From Nocardia takedensis NBRC 100417 (GTDB lineage Bacteria; Actinomycetota; Actinomycetes; Mycobacteriales; Mycobacteriaceae), in NCBI RefSeq assembly GCF_000308695.1, contig NZ_BAGG01000064.1, positions 43,104-107,103 of the forward strand: 64,000 nucleotides of DNA, given 5' to 3'. Position 1 is the first letter of the stretch. The number at the start of each line of letters is the position of its first letter. The position numbers were made by a program, and so were the translations under genes. The notes under the pieces were generated by a model. That model was not told where the DNA came from. It did not search any database and worked only from the letters and a program-made list of their open reading frames with translations. Positions 1-7,573 of the stretch are shown here, in pieces.

Positions 1-125
1 GGACGCTCGTAGTAGGCGTTGTAGAGATTGTTCTCGTTCTCCGCCGTGTACTCGCCCGCGAAACTGTCGTAATCGTTTGCCTTCGCCGGGACGGCGGCTG
101 CGAAATCTTCTGGGACCGAGCTCAT
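1..125 (-). CDS. Class I SAM-dependent methyltransferase, N-terminal fragment (cut by window edge)
   Basis: Only the first 41 codons are inside the window; the gene continues leftward past base 1. The start is ATG at 125. The visible N-terminus contains YDSFAGEYTAENENNLYNAY, the pattern that usually opens small SAM-dependent methyltransferases (a Y-D-x-x-A-x-x-Y stretch just before the SAM-binding fold). The glycine-rich SAM loop lies outside the window, so the assignment rests on the opening segment alone. The substrate cannot be inferred. It is followed upstream by argS in the same orientation, with a 131-base gap. Confidence 0.55.
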   Translation of the reverse strand, partial: MSSVPEDFAAAVPAKANDYDSFAGEYTAENENNLYNAYYER

Positions 126-256
126 ATCGCCATCCTGGCAGGCGGAGAACACATGCTCCTCGGCGGCGCGGGCCACGAAAGTGCCGCGCGATTTCGTGAG
201 CGGTGTCTTCCCGATCGCCGTCGCAGTACGTTTCTGGACTGGACCATCGAAGGCGG

Positions 257-2005
257 CTACATGCGGGTGGGCGCGGCGATGCCGAGCAGGTCCAGTCCGT
301 TGGCGAGGGTGGCGGCGGTCAGGCGACACAGGGCGAGGCGGTTGGCGCGGACGGGTTCGGGGGCGGTGAGGACGGGACAGGTGTCGTAGAAGGCGGTGAA
401 CGCGCGGGCCAGGTCGTAGAGGTGGCCCGCGAGGCGGTGGGGTTCGAGAGTGGTTGCCACGTCGGCGATCACGGCCCCGTGCGCGTCGAGGGTCAGTACG
501 AGCGCGCGTTCGGCCGAGGCGAGGGCGACGGTGGGGTCGACGGGGGTGCGCGCGGGGTCGCCGGCTCTAACGAGGATGCCTTGGATGCGGGCGTGCGCGT
601 ATTGCAGGTAAACGCCGGTGTTTCCGCTGAAGGCGGTCATCCGGACGGGGTCGAAGACGTAGTCCTTGACCCGACCGGTGGACAGGTCGGCGTACTTGAC
701 CGCGCCGATCCCGGCTTGTTCGGCGATGGCGGCGAGGTCCGCGGCGGGCAGATCGGGGTTCTTCTCGGCGACCACGGCGGCCGCGGCGGCGACGGCCGCG
801 TCGAGCAGGTCGGTCAACCGGACCGTTCCACCCGCACGGGTCTTGAAGGGTTTGTTGTCGGGGCCGAGGATCGTGCCGTAGGTGACGTGTTCGGCCGACA
901 CCGCGTCGGTGAGCCACCCGGCGCGATGCGCGGCCTCGAAGACCAACCGGAAATGCAGTGCTTGACGGGAATCGGTCACGTACAGCAGGCGGTGCGCGGC
1001 CAGCGTTGTGACGCGGTGGCGCAGGGTGGCCAGATCGGTGCTGTCGTAGCCGCAGCCGCCGTCGCTCTTATGGGCGATGAGCACGGCCGGTGTTCCGTCG
1101 GGGCCGTTGACCTCCCGCGAAGCCACGACCACCGCGCCCGCGCTGTACTCGGCGACGCCCACCTCCAGCAGCGCCGCGACCGTCTCTGGCAGCATCGGAT
1201 TGTAAAAGGATTCGCCGACTCGGTCGTCGGCGGTGAGCAGCACCCCGAGGCGGGTGTAGATCGCGTCGAACGCCCGCGCCGACTCGGCGACGATCTCCCG
1301 CCAGCGGGCGGTTGTCGCCTCGTCACCGGATTGCAGGGCCACGACCCGGGCGCGGGCGCGGTCGGCGAACGCGAGGTCGGTGTCGAACCGCGCGCGGGCC
1401 GCTTTGTAGAGGCCGTCGAGCGCGGATACGGTCGACTCCCCGGAACGCCACGGCCGATCGGGGTGCTCGTCCAGGTACTGGATCAACATGCCGAACTGGG
1501 TTCCCCAGTCGCCCAGGTGGTTCACGCGCACGACCTCGGCGCCGAGGAATCCGAGGACGCGGACCAGGCTGTCGCCGATGATGGTGGTCCGCAGGTGCCC
1601 GACGTGCATTTCCTTGGCCACGTTCGGTCCTGAGTAGTCGACCACGACCCGCTGCCCGGTCCGGTTCGCGGGCACTCCCAGACGGGGATTGTCCAGACGG
1701 GCGGCGACTTGCTTCCACAGCGCGGTGTCGGCAACGGCGGTGTTGAGGAATCCCGGACCGGAAACCGCCACCCGCTCCACCGATTCGCCCGGGACGAAAT
1801 GCGCGACGAGTCGTTCGGCGAGTTCGCCGGGATTCGTGCCGGATCTCCTCGCCAACGGCAGGGCAGCGTCGGATCGGAAATCGGCGCGGTCGGATCGGCG
1901 CACCATCGGGTCGGTTCCCGCCGCCTCGGGGCGGACTCGCGCGATCGCCGCCGAGACGGCGGTGGCCACGACATCGAGCAGCGGAACGACTCCGGCAGCG
2001 CTCAC
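257..2005 (-). CDS. argS: Arginyl-tRNA synthetase
   Basis: Cytoplasmic class I aminoacyl-tRNA synthetase that charges tRNA-Arg. The 582-residue product has an N-terminal additional domain (about 1-110), the HIGH-type motif HVGHL at 134-138 inside SGPNVAKEMHVGHL, and the KMSKS-equivalent region KPFKTRAGG typical of ArgRS, followed by the alpha-helical anticodon-binding domain. Length is close to the usual 550-590. I chose the GTG at 2005 rather than the in-frame start 12 codons upstream because GAAAGGA lies 5-11 bases before it. Whether this is the only argS in the genome or a second copy cannot be seen from the window. Confidence 0.93.
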   Translation of the reverse strand: MSAAGVVPLLDVVATAVSAAIARVRPEAAGTDPMVRRSDRADFRSDAALPLARRSGTNPGELAERLVAHFVPGESVERVAVSGPGFLNTAVADTALWKQVAARLDNPRLGVPANRTGQRVVVDYSGPNVAKEMHVGHLRTTIIGDSLVRVLGFLGAEVVRVNHLGDWGTQFGMLIQYLDEHPDRPWRSGESTVSALDGLYKAARARFDTDLAFADRARARVVALQSGDEATTARWREIVAESARAFDAIYTRLGVLLTADDRVGESFYNPMLPETVAALLEVGVAEYSAGAVVVASREVNGPDGTPAVLIAHKSDGGCGYDSTDLATLRHRVTTLAAHRLLYVTDSRQALHFRLVFEAAHRAGWLTDAVSAEHVTYGTILGPDNKPFKTRAGGTVRLTDLLDAAVAAAAAVVAEKNPDLPAADLAAIAEQAGIGAVKYADLSTGRVKDYVFDPVRMTAFSGNTGVYLQYAHARIQGILVRAGDPARTPVDPTVALASAERALVLTLDAHGAVIADVATTLEPHRLAGHLYDLARAFTAFYDTCPVLTAPEPVRANRLALCRLTAATLANGLDLLGIAAPTRM

Positions 2006-2145
2006 AGGACATCCTTTCGGGAGATCGCGTCGAACTGCCAACGGTAGGCCCGCGTGTCCGGGTTATCCAGGCGATTTCGGCGGGCGCCCGGCGCGTTTCC
2101 GTGCGGCGGGCGCGCACGAGCGCCCGCTACAGCGGATGGGGTGAC

Positions 2146-2151
2146 TACACT
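2146..2151 (+). promoter_or_regulatory. Probable -10 element of a leaderless promoter
   Basis: TACACT lies eight bases before the GTG at 2160, with no ribosome binding site between. In actinobacteria a TANNNT element 6-8 bases ahead of ATG or GTG is the standard arrangement for a leaderless transcript, so the first codon is probably the transcription start. The -35 region is not distinctive. Confidence 0.5.
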
Positions 2152-2159
2152 CGGCGGCC

Positions 2160-2975
2160 GTGTCAGTGGTGACCCCGGTCTACAGCATCGCGAAGATCTT
2201 CACCGCCGCCGCGGTGTTGCGTCGGTTCGATCCGGGGCGGCGGATCGGCGAAGTGGTTTCGACGCCCGCGCGATTGTCGCGGTTGACCGTCGGCGACCTG
2301 TTGAAGCACCGTTCGGGGCTGGGCGATTACGGTCGGTGGCCGGAGTATCGGGACGCTGTGGCGGCGCGCGAGGAGGCTTGGCCGGACGAGGTGATCCTGG
2401 ATCGGGTGGAACTCGCGGAGCCCGGTGTCTTCAGATATGCCAATCCCGGTTATCTGTTGTTGCGGCGCGCGCTCGAGCAATCCGCGGGCGCGGACTTCTT
2501 CACCGTTCTCGACACGACGGTGCTCGCACCGCTGGAGATCCCGGCCCGGCCTTTCGCGGACCGAACGGATTGGGACCATTGCACGGTCCCGATCTCCGAG
2601 CGATTGCGCGAGTACGATCCGCGCTGGGTGTACACGGGCACGTTCTGCGCCGATGTCGCGGATACCGCCGCCGGTCTGGCGCGTTTGCTGGGCGGCGCGC
2701 TCGGTCACGATCTCCCGGCCGCGATGCGCGTGACCCATCCGGTCGACGCTCCGGGCCACGCCTTCGCCGAACCGGGTTACGGCTCGGGACTCATGACCGA
2801 CGGATTCCCGCCCTCGATCGTCGGACACGGCGGTGGCGGACCGGGATTCGAGCTGTTCGCGGCCGCCCGCGCCGACGGTTCCGCGGCGGTCGGTGTCTGT
2901 GATCCGACGACACACGGGAGCGACGATCCGGCGCGACGGTGCGTCGCGGCGCTGCTGCAACCGGATGCGCGCTGA
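2160..2975 (+). CDS. Serine hydrolase of the beta-lactamase / penicillin-binding class C family, short N-terminus
   Basis: The 271-residue protein carries the three active-site elements of the class C beta-lactamase-like family: S9-I-A-K12 (nucleophile and general base), Y93-A-N95 and H223-G-G-G-G. No signal peptide is visible, so it is predicted cytoplasmic. The SxxK motif is only eight residues from the start, whereas family members usually have 50 or more residues before it. The reading frame is closed by a TGA at 2142-2144, so no longer start is possible and the first strand or helix of the fold is missing or reduced. The gene may still be active but is trimmed. The substrate (D-peptide, ester or lactam) is unknown. 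Confidence 0.75.
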   Translation: MSVVTPVYSIAKIFTAAAVLRRFDPGRRIGEVVSTPARLSRLTVGDLLKHRSGLGDYGRWPEYRDAVAAREEAWPDEVILDRVELAEPGVFRYANPGYLLLRRALEQSAGADFFTVLDTTVLAPLEIPARPFADRTDWDHCTVPISERLREYDPRWVYTGTFCADVADTAAGLARLLGGALGHDLPAAMRVTHPVDAPGHAFAEPGYGSGLMTDGFPPSIVGHGGGGPGFELFAAARADGSAAVGVCDPTTHGSDDPARRCVAALLQPDAR

Positions 2976-3074
2976 AATGCGTGCGGCGGCCGTGGAAGTC
3001 GACACCGTCCGGCGGGTGGCGCGGATCGACGGTCGGCTATCGTGTCGAGAACCCATCGGGTGGAAGGTTTTCGG

Positions 3075-3881
3075 ATGAAGGTTCACCATCTGAACTGCGG
3101 CACCATGCATCCGCCCGGCACCCCCGACGGGCTGGTCTGTCACGTATTGCTGCTGGAGGCTCCCACCGGCCTGGTGCTGGTCGACAGCGGACTCGGCCTG
3201 CGCGACGCCGCCGACCCCGCGACCCGATTCGGCCCGGCGCGCCATTTCGTGCGCCCGGTCTTCGATCCTGCCGAAGCCGCCGTCAGCCGACTGACAAGCC
3301 TCGGTCACGACCCGCGCGACGTCCGAGACATCGTGCTCACCCACTTCGATGCCGATCACACCGGCGGCATCGCCGACTTTCCCTGGGCGCGAGTGCATCT
3401 CACCTCGAACGAAGCCGACGCTGCCCTGCATCCCCGCGGCTTCGGCGAGCGTGGGCGCTATCTGCCGAGTCAGCGCGACCACGACCCGATCCTGGTCCGT
3501 CATCCCGTCGAGGAAGGCGAACCGTGGCGCGGTTTCACCGCCGTCACCGACCTCGGCGACGTCGCGCCCGGCCTCGCGCTGATCAGTCTGCCCGGCCACA
3601 GTCGTGGCCACGCCGCCGTCGCGGTCGACCTCGGGGACCGATGGATCCTGCACGCGGGCGACGCCTTCTACCGCGAGACCCAACTGCGGCCCGGTGGCCG
3701 TCCGCCCCGGACGCTGACCGCCATGGAACGCTTCATCGCCCACGACTATCGTCGGGTCCGCGCCAACCACGAACGCCTGGCCGAACTGCTCGCCGCGAGC
3801 GGGCCGGAACTCCTGCTGATCAACGCCCACGACCCCCATCTGCTGCGCCGAGCCCGGCGCGTCGTCCCGGTCGCCGACTGA
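3075..3881 (+). CDS. Metallo-beta-lactamase-fold hydrolase, possibly lactonase-like
   Basis: A 268-residue cytoplasmic protein with the binuclear zinc signature H90-F-D-A-D-H95, a later SLPGHSRGH histidine, HAGDAFYR with the bridging aspartate, and a C-terminal INAHDPH histidine. This layout resembles the AHL-lactonase branch of the superfamily more than true beta-lactamases or glyoxalase II, but the substrate is inferred, not shown. The start is ATG at 3075 because GGAAGG precedes it; an upstream in-frame start at 3042 lacks such a site. Its stop codon directly abuts the stop of the convergent HxlR gene. Confidence 0.8.
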   Translation: MKVHHLNCGTMHPPGTPDGLVCHVLLLEAPTGLVLVDSGLGLRDAADPATRFGPARHFVRPVFDPAEAAVSRLTSLGHDPRDVRDIVLTHFDADHTGGIADFPWARVHLTSNEADAALHPRGFGERGRYLPSQRDHDPILVRHPVEEGEPWRGFTAVTDLGDVAPGLALISLPGHSRGHAAVAVDLGDRWILHAGDAFYRETQLRPGGRPPRTLTAMERFIAHDYRRVRANHERLAELLAASGPELLLINAHDPHLLRRARRVVPVAD

Positions 3882-4265
3882 TCACCGGTCCCCGGACCGG
3901 GACGCCGTCATCTCGACGATGTGTTCTTCGGCCCAGTTCCGCAGGGCCGCGAGCGGGATTTCCAGCGACATCCCGAGGTCGGTGAGGCGGTAGTGCACCC
4001 GCGGCGGGACGGTGGGCTCGACGCGGCGCGCCACCAAGCCGTCGGCGACCAGGTCGCGCAGGGTGACCGAGAGCATCTTCTGCGAGATCCCGGGGATGCG
4101 GCGGCGGAGTTCGGCGAAGCGGATCTCCGCCGGGGAGGCCGCGGCGAGCACCCGGATCGCCATCGACACCCATTTGGAGCCGATGCGGTCCAGTAGGCGC
4201 CGGGTGGGACAGTCGGGAGAGAAGAGGTCGCCGCGGGCGCGGTCGGGATGCGGTGTCGCGGTCAC
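3882..4265 (-). CDS. HxlR family winged-helix transcriptional regulator
   Basis: A 127-residue one-domain regulator of the HxlR/DUF24 type. The recognisable core runs from CPTRRLLDRIGSKWV through RFAELRRRIPGISQKML (recognition helix region) to VHYRLTDLG. An early cysteine in SPDCPTRRLL matches the position used for redox or aldehyde sensing in several HxlR proteins; sensing here is inference. The start is GTG at 4265, the first good start ahead of the domain. It is divergent from an alpha/beta hydrolase remnant at 4371 and shares with it an intergenic region holding a symmetric element at 4333-4349. This is the usual HxlR-target arrangement. Confidence 0.85.
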   Translation of the reverse strand: MTATPHPDRARGDLFSPDCPTRRLLDRIGSKWVSMAIRVLAAASPAEIRFAELRRRIPGISQKMLSVTLRDLVADGLVARRVEPTVPPRVHYRLTDLGMSLEIPLAALRNWAEEHIVEMTASRSGDR

Positions 4266-4332
4266 CTGGAGCTCACCACCTGTTCGGAAAGTGCCGTCTT
4301 GGCCGGTCGTCGGTCGCCGCCTACGGTCGGGC

Positions 4333-4349
4333 GGTAACCATTGGTGACC
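4333..4349. promoter_or_regulatory. Candidate HxlR operator
   Basis: GGTAACC at 4333-4339 and GGTGACC at 4343-4349 are two related, individually near-palindromic 7-mers separated by three bases, between the divergent HxlR gene and the hydrolase remnant. HxlR dimers typically bind such paired elements in their own divergent promoter. Assignment is by position and symmetry only. Confidence 0.45.
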
Positions 4350-4370
4350 ATCATCCCGAAAGGTATCGCC

Positions 4371-4562
4371 ATGTCGACCCTCGGCCCGTCCGTGACACTG
4401 CGCGAGGTCAACAGCAACGGCATCCGCGTACACGTCGCGGAGGCCGGATCGGGCCTCACCGCCCACCTCCTGTCCGACTGCGGCCACATCATCCCGCTCG
4501 ACCGACCCGACGAACTCCTGGCGATCCTCACACCCTTCCTGGCCGAGGACCTCCATATCTGA
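4371..4562 (+). pseudogene. Alpha/beta-fold hydrolase remnant with a large internal in-frame deletion
   Basis: The 63-codon frame begins at ATG 4371 with a good ribosome binding site (GAAAGG). Residues 1-28 (ending VHVAEAGSG) match the first strands of an alpha/beta hydrolase. The sequence then jumps directly to SDCGHIIPLDRPDEL, which carries the catalytic-histidine segment and last helix normally near residue 240-270. About 200 residues, including the nucleophile elbow (GxSxG) and the acid, are missing without loss of frame. It cannot be a working hydrolase. The promoter region and the facing HxlR regulator look intact. Confidence 0.75.
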
Positions 4563-4632
4563 GAACGCGCTCCCCGCAGGCAGATCACGCTGTCGCGGCG
4601 GGGGACTTCGCAGCGCTCGCACGATTAGCGGA

Positions 4633-4662
4633 TTGCGTAGCGGGGCGCGGTCTGGGTAGATG
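4633..4662 (+). promoter_or_regulatory. Probable SigA-type promoter of the Ser/Thr kinase gene
   Basis: TTGCGT at 4633-4638 and TAGATG at 4657-4662 are separated by 18 bases, giving an expected transcript start near 4669 and a leader of about 27 bases. This supports ATG 4696 over the in-frame ATG at 4660, which would lie inside the -10 element. Confidence 0.4.
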
Positions 4663-4695
4663 CTCAGGGACAGCGGTTGGCGGGAGGGTTCGCGC

Positions 4696-6249
4696 ATGGG
4701 CGAGATGTGGTTCGGTCACTACCGCCTGGAGCGACTACTCGGCAGCGGCGCGACGGGCCGGGTCCGGCTCGCCTACGACACCCGCGCCGGTCGCCGGGTG
4801 GCTTTGAAGGTACTCACGGCGGAGGCGGACGCCGACCCCGCCTACCGGCAGCGTTTCCTCCGGGAGGCTCGCGCGGCCGCCCGACTGCGCGGGCCGCACA
4901 CGGTGCGGGTGCACGGTTTCGGCGAGTTGGACGGTCGGCTCTATCTGGACATGGAATTCGTCGACGGCGTCGACGGCGCCGAGTTGCTGCGGCGGGAGGG
5001 ACGACTCGCCCCCGAGGCGGCGGTCCGTCTGGTCGTGCAGGCCGCCACCGCCTTGGACGCCGCGCACCGCGCCGGGGTGGTGCACCGGGACGTGAAGCCG
5101 TCCAATCTCATGGTGACACCCGACGGCGGTGTCCGACTGATCGATTTCGGCATCGCCGGACACGCGGGGCAGCCCTCGATCACCGCCACCGGGCACGTGG
5201 TCGGCACGCTCGGCTACATGGCTCCCGAGCGGTTCGCCGGAACCGCCGACGCTCGCTCGGATCAGTACTCGCTCGGGTGCGTGCTGTACGAACTGCTCAC
5301 CGGCCGTCGGCCGTTCGGCGACGGCGACTCGCCGCAGCAGATGCGCGCCCACCTGATGACCGCGCCGCCCGCCGCGAGCGCGCTCGCCCCCGAGGTGCCC
5401 GCCGACCTCGACGCCGCGATCATCCGAGCCATGGCCAAAGACCCCACCCACCGCTGGGCCGGCGCCGGCGATTTCGCGGCCGCCGCCTATCGCGCCGTGC
5501 GCGGACAGGAGATGCCGACCGTCGACCTCGCGCCGAAGGGAACGGTGCTCGACGGCGATCCCGCCGGGACGTCGTTCGCGTCGACGGCACCGGTTTCCGC
5601 TGCGTGGCCGGCCGAAGACCCGGCGGCGATCGTTCGGGCCGCAGGCACGGCGGCGGCTGCCGCGCAGGTGGCAGGCCGACCAGGCCCGACGCGCGGGACC
5701 GGTCGCGCCGGGTTCCGGGAATCGTTGCGGGGCCCCGCACCGACACGGCCTTTCGACGGTGGGCGGGGGCCGTCGAATCGGTCGCGACTCGCGTTGGCCG
5801 CCTCGGGCGGGCTCGTCGCGGTGATCGCCGGGGCGCTGTGGGTCGGTGAACCGGAGTCCGTTGAGGCCGAATCCGTCACGCCGACGACGCAGTTCGCGCC
5901 GATCACGACCGTGCCGACGGCGGCGCCGATCGCGCGGCGGCCCGCGCCGATCGCGCCGGTGCTCGGTCAGCCCTGCGATCCGGCGGTCAACGGCGCGGGC
6001 TTCTCGGACGACGGAGTCTCGCTGCGGTGCACCGGATTCGGCGACGGCGCGGTGTGGGCGCGGATTCCGGCACAGCCGGTCGCGGCTGTTCCGGGGGAGG
6101 TGCGCGTGGGGCGTGACGGCAGCGGTTCGGGGCCGGGGAACAGTCCGAAGCACAGCAATTCCGGCAACGGGAACGCCACCGGCAATTCCGGCGACGGCCA
6201 TCCGGGGAACGGCAACGACAAGAACAAGCCGCGCAAGCCGGACAAGTAG
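4696..6249 (+). CDS. Transmembrane PknB-type serine/threonine protein kinase
   Basis: A 517-residue Hanks-type kinase. The glycine loop LLGSGATGRVRLA is followed by the ATP-anchoring K38, the catalytic H130-R-D132 with KPSN, the DFG motif at 150-152 and GTLGYMAPERF closing the activation loop. The kinase domain ends near 270. A Thr/Pro/Ala-rich juxtamembrane linker leads to one membrane helix at about 363-385. The outer part is short: a segment with two cysteines (QPCDPAVNGAGFS, then SLRCTGF) and a Gly/Asn-rich, Lys-ending tail. PASTA repeats are absent, so the ligand is not predicted to be muropeptide. The start is ATG 4696 with GGGAGGG upstream. Confidence 0.92.
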   Translation: MGEMWFGHYRLERLLGSGATGRVRLAYDTRAGRRVALKVLTAEADADPAYRQRFLREARAAARLRGPHTVRVHGFGELDGRLYLDMEFVDGVDGAELLRREGRLAPEAAVRLVVQAATALDAAHRAGVVHRDVKPSNLMVTPDGGVRLIDFGIAGHAGQPSITATGHVVGTLGYMAPERFAGTADARSDQYSLGCVLYELLTGRRPFGDGDSPQQMRAHLMTAPPAASALAPEVPADLDAAIIRAMAKDPTHRWAGAGDFAAAAYRAVRGQEMPTVDLAPKGTVLDGDPAGTSFASTAPVSAAWPAEDPAAIVRAAGTAAAAAQVAGRPGPTRGTGRAGFRESLRGPAPTRPFDGGRGPSNRSRLALAASGGLVAVIAGALWVGEPESVEAESVTPTTQFAPITTVPTAAPIARRPAPIAPVLGQPCDPAVNGAGFSDDGVSLRCTGFGDGAVWARIPAQPVAAVPGEVRVGRDGSGSGPGNSPKHSNSGNGNATGNSGDGHPGNGNDKNKPRKPDK

Positions 6250-6326
6250 CGTGCCGACGGCCGACCCTTCTTTCCGTGCGGTCCCGGCCCACCGAAGCGA
6301 TATGTGACCCGGCTCACTCGCGAGGG

Positions 6327-6353
6327 TGTCAGGGATGCGGGGTCTGTCTCGTT
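6327..6353 (+). promoter_or_regulatory. Candidate ECF41 (SigJ-type) promoter
   Basis: TGTCAGG at 6327-6333 and CGTT at 6350-6353 are separated by 16 bases, about 30 bases ahead of the oxidoreductase start. ECF41 sigma factors recognise a TGTCACA / CGTC-type promoter, usually in front of their own operon. The match is five of seven and three of four positions with suitable spacing. The sigma gene downstream belongs to that group, so autoregulation is likely but not proven. Confidence 0.5.
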
Positions 6354-6384
6354 CAAGGAGCACGCGAACAGACAGGAGCGAACC

Positions 6385-7563
6385 ATGCCGCACCGCATCG
6401 TCGTCCTCGGGGCCGGATACGCCGGCGCCTTCTCCGCCGGTCTCCTGGCCCGTCGACTGCATCCGGACGATTTCGAGATCACCGTGATCAACGGCGAATC
6501 CGATTTCGTGGAGCGGTTGCGCCTGCATCAACTGGCGGCCGGTCGGGATCTGCGCCACCGTCCGCTGACGGAGATCTTCGCGGGCACCGGCATCCGAGTG
6601 CGGGTCGCGCGGGTGACCGAGGTCGACCCGGACAGTCGGACCGTCACGATCACCGAGGCCGCTGGCCTCGACCGCCTGACCTACGACACGCTGCTCTACG
6701 CGCTCGGGAGCACTGCCGCCGACCACGGCGTTCCGGGGGTCGCCGAGTACGCCTTCCACGTCGCCGCCCGCCCTGCCGCGTTGCGTCTGCGCGCACGCCT
6801 GGACGAACTGGGCGACAGCGGGAAGGTACTGGTCGTCGGCGGCAATCTGACCGCGATCGAGGCGGCCACCGAGATCGCCGACTCCCGGCCGGAGTTGCGC
6901 GTCGAGTTGGCCACCAGCGGCGAACTGGGCGGATGGCTCGGGGAAGGGGCTCGTCGTCATCTGCTGCGGGCCTTCGACCGGTTGGGCATCGCCGTCCGCG
7001 AGCACACGACCGTCGAGCGGGTCGAGGCGACGGGCGCGCTCGCGGGCGGCGCCGCGCTCGCGGCGGACGCGATCGTCTGGGCGGCCGGTTTCGCCGTGCA
7101 CCCGATCGCGGCCGCGAGCGGCCTCGCGGTGACCGAGGAGGGACGGATCGCCGTCGACCGGCAGATGCGCTCGGTGTCGCATCCGGACGTCTACGTCGCC
7201 GGTGACAGCGTTTTCGTCCTCGGGGACAACGGTCGTCCGCTGCCGATGTCCTGTGCGTCGGCCGGGTTCACGGCGATGCAGGCCACGGCCGCCATCATCG
7301 GCGACCGCACCGGGCGCGCGATCTCGAAGACCGCGCTGGCCTACGTCGGCAACCACATCAGCCTCGGCCGCGACGACGCCATCTTCCAGGTGGTCGACGG
7401 TGACGCCCGGTCGAAGTCGTGGGCGCTGCGCGGCCGCGCAGCCGCCCGGGTGAAGTCCGCGATTCTCGCCTCGGCCGCTTGGAATCTGAGCCACCCGAGC
7501 TTCGGGCGGCCCACCCGCCGGTACCGGGCCGTCGCCGGCGGGAAACAGTCGGTCGCCGCCTAG
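6385..7563 (+). CDS. FAD-dependent pyridine nucleotide-disulfide oxidoreductase (NDH-2-like)
   Basis: A 392-residue flavoprotein with an N-terminal FAD dinucleotide-binding motif (VVLGAGYAG), a second Rossmann motif around 145-150 (VLVVGGNLTAIEA) for NAD(P)H, and a C-terminal ATG-type flavin motif (VYVAGDS). It resembles small type II NADH dehydrogenases, but no C-terminal membrane anchor is evident. The start is ATG 6385 with AGGAG ten bases upstream. It is transcribed with the following SigJ-like gene (ten bases between stop and ATG). Oxidoreductase genes are one of the three characteristic partners of ECF41 sigma factors, and the pair probably responds to redox or electrophile stress. Confidence 0.85.
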   Translation: MPHRIVVLGAGYAGAFSAGLLARRLHPDDFEITVINGESDFVERLRLHQLAAGRDLRHRPLTEIFAGTGIRVRVARVTEVDPDSRTVTITEAAGLDRLTYDTLLYALGSTAADHGVPGVAEYAFHVAARPAALRLRARLDELGDSGKVLVVGGNLTAIEAATEIADSRPELRVELATSGELGGWLGEGARRHLLRAFDRLGIAVREHTTVERVEATGALAGGAALAADAIVWAAGFAVHPIAAASGLAVTEEGRIAVDRQMRSVSHPDVYVAGDSVFVLGDNGRPLPMSCASAGFTAMQATAAIIGDRTGRAISKTALAYVGNHISLGRDDAIFQVVDGDARSKSWALRGRAAARVKSAILASAAWNLSHPSFGRPTRRYRAVAGGKQSVAA

Positions 7564-7573
7564 AGTCGTGCGC

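Noticed and set aside
203..1633. Long plus-strand frame opposite argS
   Set aside because: It is the antisense of argS. The translation is Gly/Val/Arg/Asp-rich with no family resemblance, as is typical for high-G+C third-position bias.
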